Below are positions 23,621-25,784 of a stretch of 25,784 bases of DNA, in pieces; within the stretch, counting starts at the first letter, position 1, and each line of letters begins with the position of its first letter. The notes beneath the pieces were generated by a model, which saw only the letters and a list, made by a program, of their open reading frames with translations, was not told the origin of the DNA and did no database searches. The DNA comes from JBOFCS01 sp051646185 (GTDB lineage Bacteria; Actinomycetota; Actinomycetes; Mycobacteriales; Mycobacteriaceae). A program made the translations under genes and the position numbers. The stretch covers positions 1 to 25,784 of the forward strand of contig JBOFCS010000049.1 in NCBI GenBank assembly GCA_051646185.1. Reading direction: 5' to 3'.

Positions 23621-23638
23621 ATCTTACTTGATAGTAAG
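23621..23638 (-). promoter_or_regulatory. Palindrome overlapping a -10-like element of the toxin-like gene
   Basis: CTTACT-TGAT-AGTAAG (23623-23638) overlaps the - strand hexamer TAAGAT (23621-23626), about 40 bp before the toxin-like ATG. The -35 is weak (around GGCTTC). The position is right for a repressor site controlling toxin transcription separately from the antitoxin. Confidence 0.5.
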
Positions 23639-23685
23639 GAAGGAAGCCGTAAATTCCGGCGCTTGTTCTCACGTCAGAAACGACA

Positions 23686-23728
23686 AAGCCGCGGCTCTTC
23701 CCACATAAACTGGTAAGAGCCGCGGCTT
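23686..23728 (-). terminator. 14-bp hairpin terminator between antitoxin-like and toxin-like genes
   Basis: AAGCCGCGGCTCTT (23686-23699) pairs exactly with 23715-23728 around a 15-nt loop; in the - direction the stem is followed by TGTCG after its terminal TT. It lies 7 bp after the antitoxin-like stop. It should end most antitoxin transcripts before the downstream SRPBCC gene. Confidence 0.88.
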
Positions 23729-23735
23729 AAAGGTC

Positions 23736-23930
23736 TTAGGCGTCCTGCTCAGGTGTGTCCTTTTCAATGGCACCCTTTGCCATTTCCTGGACCTTGTCAA
23801 TCTTGTCAGCAAACTTTCCGTCAGTCTTGCTATCGATGAAATCGCCCACCTTGTCCACAGCGTCACCGACTTTGTCAGCGTTTCCAGCAAGGGCAGCTTT
23901 GGCCTTGTCAGCTAAACCTTTGATATCCAT
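23736..23930 (-). CDS. Small helical antitoxin-like protein, Rv0909/MT0933 family
   Basis: 64 aa: MDIKGLADKAKAALAGNADKV, then GDAVDKVGDFIDSKTDGKFADKIDKVQ. This is the amphipathic helical pattern of M. tuberculosis Rv0909, the partner of Rv0910. It is highly charged, without Cys and without a recognisable DNA-binding motif. ATG 23930 is chosen because AAGGAG lies 4 nt upstream; the longer frame to 24011 reads through the promoter. It also resembles CsbD/general-stress-type small helical proteins, so an antitoxin role depends on the conserved neighbourhood (CtpE-Rv0909-Rv0910 order). Confidence 0.87.
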   Translation of the reverse strand: MDIKGLADKAKAALAGNADKVGDAVDKVGDFIDSKTDGKFADKIDKVQEMAKGAIEKDTPEQDA

Positions 23931-23950
23931 TTTTCTCCTTAAAATCCATC

Positions 23951-23979
23951 TAGATACGGAAACCGGCTTCCGGTGTAAA
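23951..23979 (-). promoter_or_regulatory. Promoter of the antitoxin-like gene with a palindrome in its spacer
   Basis: On the - strand TTTACA (23979-23974), a 17-nt spacer and TATCTA (23956-23951) form a near-consensus sigma-A promoter. The spacer is filled by ACCGG-AAG-CCGGT (23974-23962). Predicted transcription start is near 23944, 14 nt before the ATG, with AAGGAG in between. A palindrome between -35 and -10 is a classic repressor position. Confidence 0.68.
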
Positions 23980-24148
23980 ACCATTTTCACATAGCAACAC
24001 GAGTAAATCACAACTTCTCAGGTAAATCGTATGATCATCCACCTTCAGCGAAAGCTTGAGACAGCGGGTACGCTCGTTATAGAGGGTAACCACAACAACG
24101 GACGTTACTCCAGATCAGTAACAATGACGACGCTACGAGGTGCTTCTT

Positions 24149-24832
24149 ATGTCTCAGGACCCTGAACAACCCCCTATCGCTCGAGAAACCAGCAATCCAG
24201 AGCCAGAACCGGCGCTGACAGAAGCACCTAAACGGAAGATTCCCCTTGCCTTAAGCGTCGGCTCACTGATTGCCACCATCGTTGCCATTGCCGGAGTTCT
24301 GTTTGTCCTCAACAAAGATAAAAATACAACCGCGGCCGACCAAGAAGCTATCAGAAATATAGTCACACAAAAAGCTGCAGCCAATGAAGACTTCGATCAA
24401 GAAAAAGCTTTGGCCGTCACCTGTGCCGCTGATCTAGAAAAAACAAAAAAGTTATTTGCACTTCCGACGATAGCAGAAGTGCTAGGTCCAGAATTTAAAC
24501 CTGAAGATCTCAAAAATCAGGAATTAGCAACAGTTTTCAAGGAAAGTACGCGAATAAAAGCCCCACTTGCTACTGACGAAAATCTCGATACCATTATCTC
24601 CGCGATTACCAATAACGATGAAGTAACTTATGCTGCGGCGATGAAAACCCTTTCGGCCTCTGCAACGCGCTTTAACCTTACCAATGTCTCTGATATTACA
24701 GTCGAAGGTGACACTGCAAGCGCATTAGTTACCGCTTCAGTTGACAGCACCGGCGAGCCAATATCAAAAACCAGTACCCAGTACTTCATTCGTGAAGATG
24801 GGGCATGGAAAGCCTGCGACAAAAAGGCATAG
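24149..24832 (+). CDS. Membrane-anchored protein with NTF2-like extracytoplasmic domain
   Basis: 227 aa. A Pro/Glu-rich cytoplasmic N-terminus (1-30), one TM segment (about 31-55, PLALSVGSLIATIVAIAGVL) and a ~170-residue outside domain. That domain contains two Cys (Cys92 and Cys223, perhaps a disulfide), alternating strand patterns (TVEGDTASALVTASVDS) and the closing FIREDGAWKACDKKA, typical of NTF2/lumazine-binding-like domains in actinobacterial envelope proteins. The exact family is not named. ATG 24149 has ACGAGG upstream; a GTG at 24140 is less likely. It is inserted on the opposite strand between the ATPase and the antitoxin-like gene, and ends 7 bp from the ATPase stop. Confidence 0.8.
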   Translation: MSQDPEQPPIARETSNPEPEPALTEAPKRKIPLALSVGSLIATIVAIAGVLFVLNKDKNTTAADQEAIRNIVTQKAAANEDFDQEKALAVTCAADLEKTKKLFALPTIAEVLGPEFKPEDLKNQELATVFKESTRIKAPLATDENLDTIISAITNNDEVTYAAAMKTLSASATRFNLTNVSDITVEGDTASALVTASVDSTGEPISKTSTQYFIREDGAWKACDKKA

Positions 24833-24839
24833 CCGCCTT

Positions 24840-25784
24840 CTAACTACCCCTAATGACCCATAATTTTCGAGATTCCCCAACAAAATATCCGTCAGCCCAC
24901 CAAGCCAGCTCTACACTGACAATTCCCACAATTGCACAGCTTAGACCAATCACGGTGTAGCTAAAGTTTGTTGGATCAAGCAGAAACTTTTCCTGCGCAA
25001 TCGGCAGAGCAAAGATGAAAACATAAGCCAAAGCCGAAGCAACGACCAACCAAATTTTCCACCACTGATATGGCCTGGCCACTATCGCAAGCACCCATAC
25101 AGCAATGGCAATAAGGGTTATTAAGGCGGTGGTAGATGCTTGCAGCTGCTCCACTTCTGTCGCCGCTTTCCCTTGGTAGACAAGGAGATAAGAAACAAAA
25201 GTAGCAACTCCGGTAATCAGCCCAGAAGGTACAGCCAACCGCATTACTCGCTGAACAAACCCAGTTCTAGCTCGCTCATTATTCGGAGCCAAAGACAAAA
25301 TAAAACCAGGAATGCCGATAGTGAACCAAGCGACGATAGTCACATGAATAGGCTGGAAAGGAAATGGCAGCGGATCATAATTAAATATTTGTGATCCAAT
25401 CCCGGAGATACCAATCATAAAGGCTAAAAGCACCGAATAAACAGTCTTAGTTAAGAAAAGGTTTGACACCCGTTCAATATTGCCGATGACCCGACGACCT
25501 TCAGCAACAACATAGGGAAGGGTAGCAAACTTATTATCTAACAAGACAATTTGGGCGACAGCTCTTGTTGCGGAACTTCCCGCACCCATCGCTACCCCGA
25601 TATCAGCATCCTTAAGCGCAAGCACATCATTAACACCATCGCCCGTCATCGCTACGGTATGTCCGCGAGATTGCAAGGCCGTGACCATGGCTCGTTTCTG
25701 ATCGGGACGAACCCGGCCAAAAGTTGTTGATTCTGCAAGAGCATCGGCAAGTTCCTCTTGCCCCTGAGGCAGGGATCGGGCATC
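24840..25784 (-). CDS. Cation-transporting P-type ATPase, CtpE-like (partial, N-terminus outside window)
   Basis: Only the C-terminal ~314 codons are present; the frame is open to the window edge. It starts within the P domain: TTFGRVRPDQKRAMV, then the hinge motif MTGDGVNDVLALKDADIGVAMG. After that comes the helix into the membrane (GRRVIGNIERVSNLFLTK) and about five or six hydrophobic segments, ending in a short cytoplasmic tail. The phosphorylation motif DKTG lies outside the window. Next to Rv0909/Rv0910-like genes, the best match is CtpE (Rv0908), a Ca2+ uptake ATPase in mycobacteria; substrate here is inferred from synteny. Confidence 0.92.
   Translation of the reverse strand, partial: DARSLPQGQEELADALAESTTFGRVRPDQKRAMVTALQSRGHTVAMTGDGVNDVLALKDADIGVAMGAGSSATRAVAQIVLLDNKFATLPYVVAEGRRVIGNIERVSNLFLTKTVYSVLLAFMIGISGIGSQIFNYDPLPFPFQPIHVTIVAWFTIGIPGFILSLAPNNERARTGFVQRVMRLAVPSGLITGVATFVSYLLVYQGKAATEVEQLQASTTALITLIAIAVWVLAIVARPYQWWKIWLVVASALAYVFIFALPIAQEKFLLDPTNFSYTVIGLSCAIVGIVSVELAWWADGYFVGESRKLWVIRGS

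Noticed and set aside
1..25784. CRISPR arrays, insertion sequences, rRNA genes
   Set aside because: No regularly spaced repeats, transposase-like proteins, terminal inverted repeats or rRNA sequence were seen.

Overview
The window looks like a chromosomal stretch from a low- to mid-GC member of the genus Corynebacterium (order Mycobacteriales). The evidence is gene content and order, recalled from memory rather than searched. Reading right to left from about 16 kb to 1, the set Fpg-like glycosylase, SDR, pgi, short AroQ-type chorismate mutase, pcrA/uvrD1, M23 peptidase, sucC, sucD, DUF5336-type protein, PerM-like protein and purN matches the M. tuberculosis block Rv0944 to Rv0956. At the right end, a CtpE-like P-type ATPase with a small helical antitoxin-like protein and an SRPBCC 'toxin' matches Rv0908-Rv0909-Rv0910.

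Layout. 1-3.3 kb (- strand): purN, PerM-like membrane protein, DUF5336-type Q/G/Y-rich membrane protein. 3.4-5.6 kb (-): sucD and sucC, closed by a perfect 21-bp hairpin. 5.7-7.6 kb (-): a multi-pass membrane protein I cannot name. 7.9-8.8 kb (+): M23 peptidase, convergent with pcrA (8.8-11.2 kb, -). 11.4-13.5 kb (+): chorismate mutase and pgi, convergent with an SDR (-). 14.4-16.6 kb: SRPBCC protein (+), Fpg/Nei-like glycosylase (-), stand-alone cobF (-).

16.7-21.4 kb is the most interesting part. It holds a two-component system whose kinase (GAF-GAF-HisKA_3-HATPase) and regulator closely resemble mycobacterial DosS/DevS and DosR/DevR, placed tail-to-tail. The intergenic region between the regulator and an Acg-type nitroreductase carries two sequences resembling the DosR box. 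The nitroreductase is followed by an acyl-ACP desaturase (DesA type) and an overlapping 89-codon gene. Together these look like a compact oxygen/NO/redox-responsive regulon.

21.4-25.8 kb: a small secreted protein, a terminator, tRNA-Arg(CCU), then a previously unnamed two-gene unit. That unit encodes a secreted glycine-zipper peptide bracketed by two Cys residues, overlapped by a small two-TM protein (a bacteriocin/immunity candidate). It is followed by the Rv0910/Rv0909-like pair, in which a strong terminator separates antitoxin from toxin and each gene has a palindrome in its promoter. The window ends with an NTF2-like membrane-anchored protein and the C-terminal part of a CtpE-like ATPase cut by the edge.
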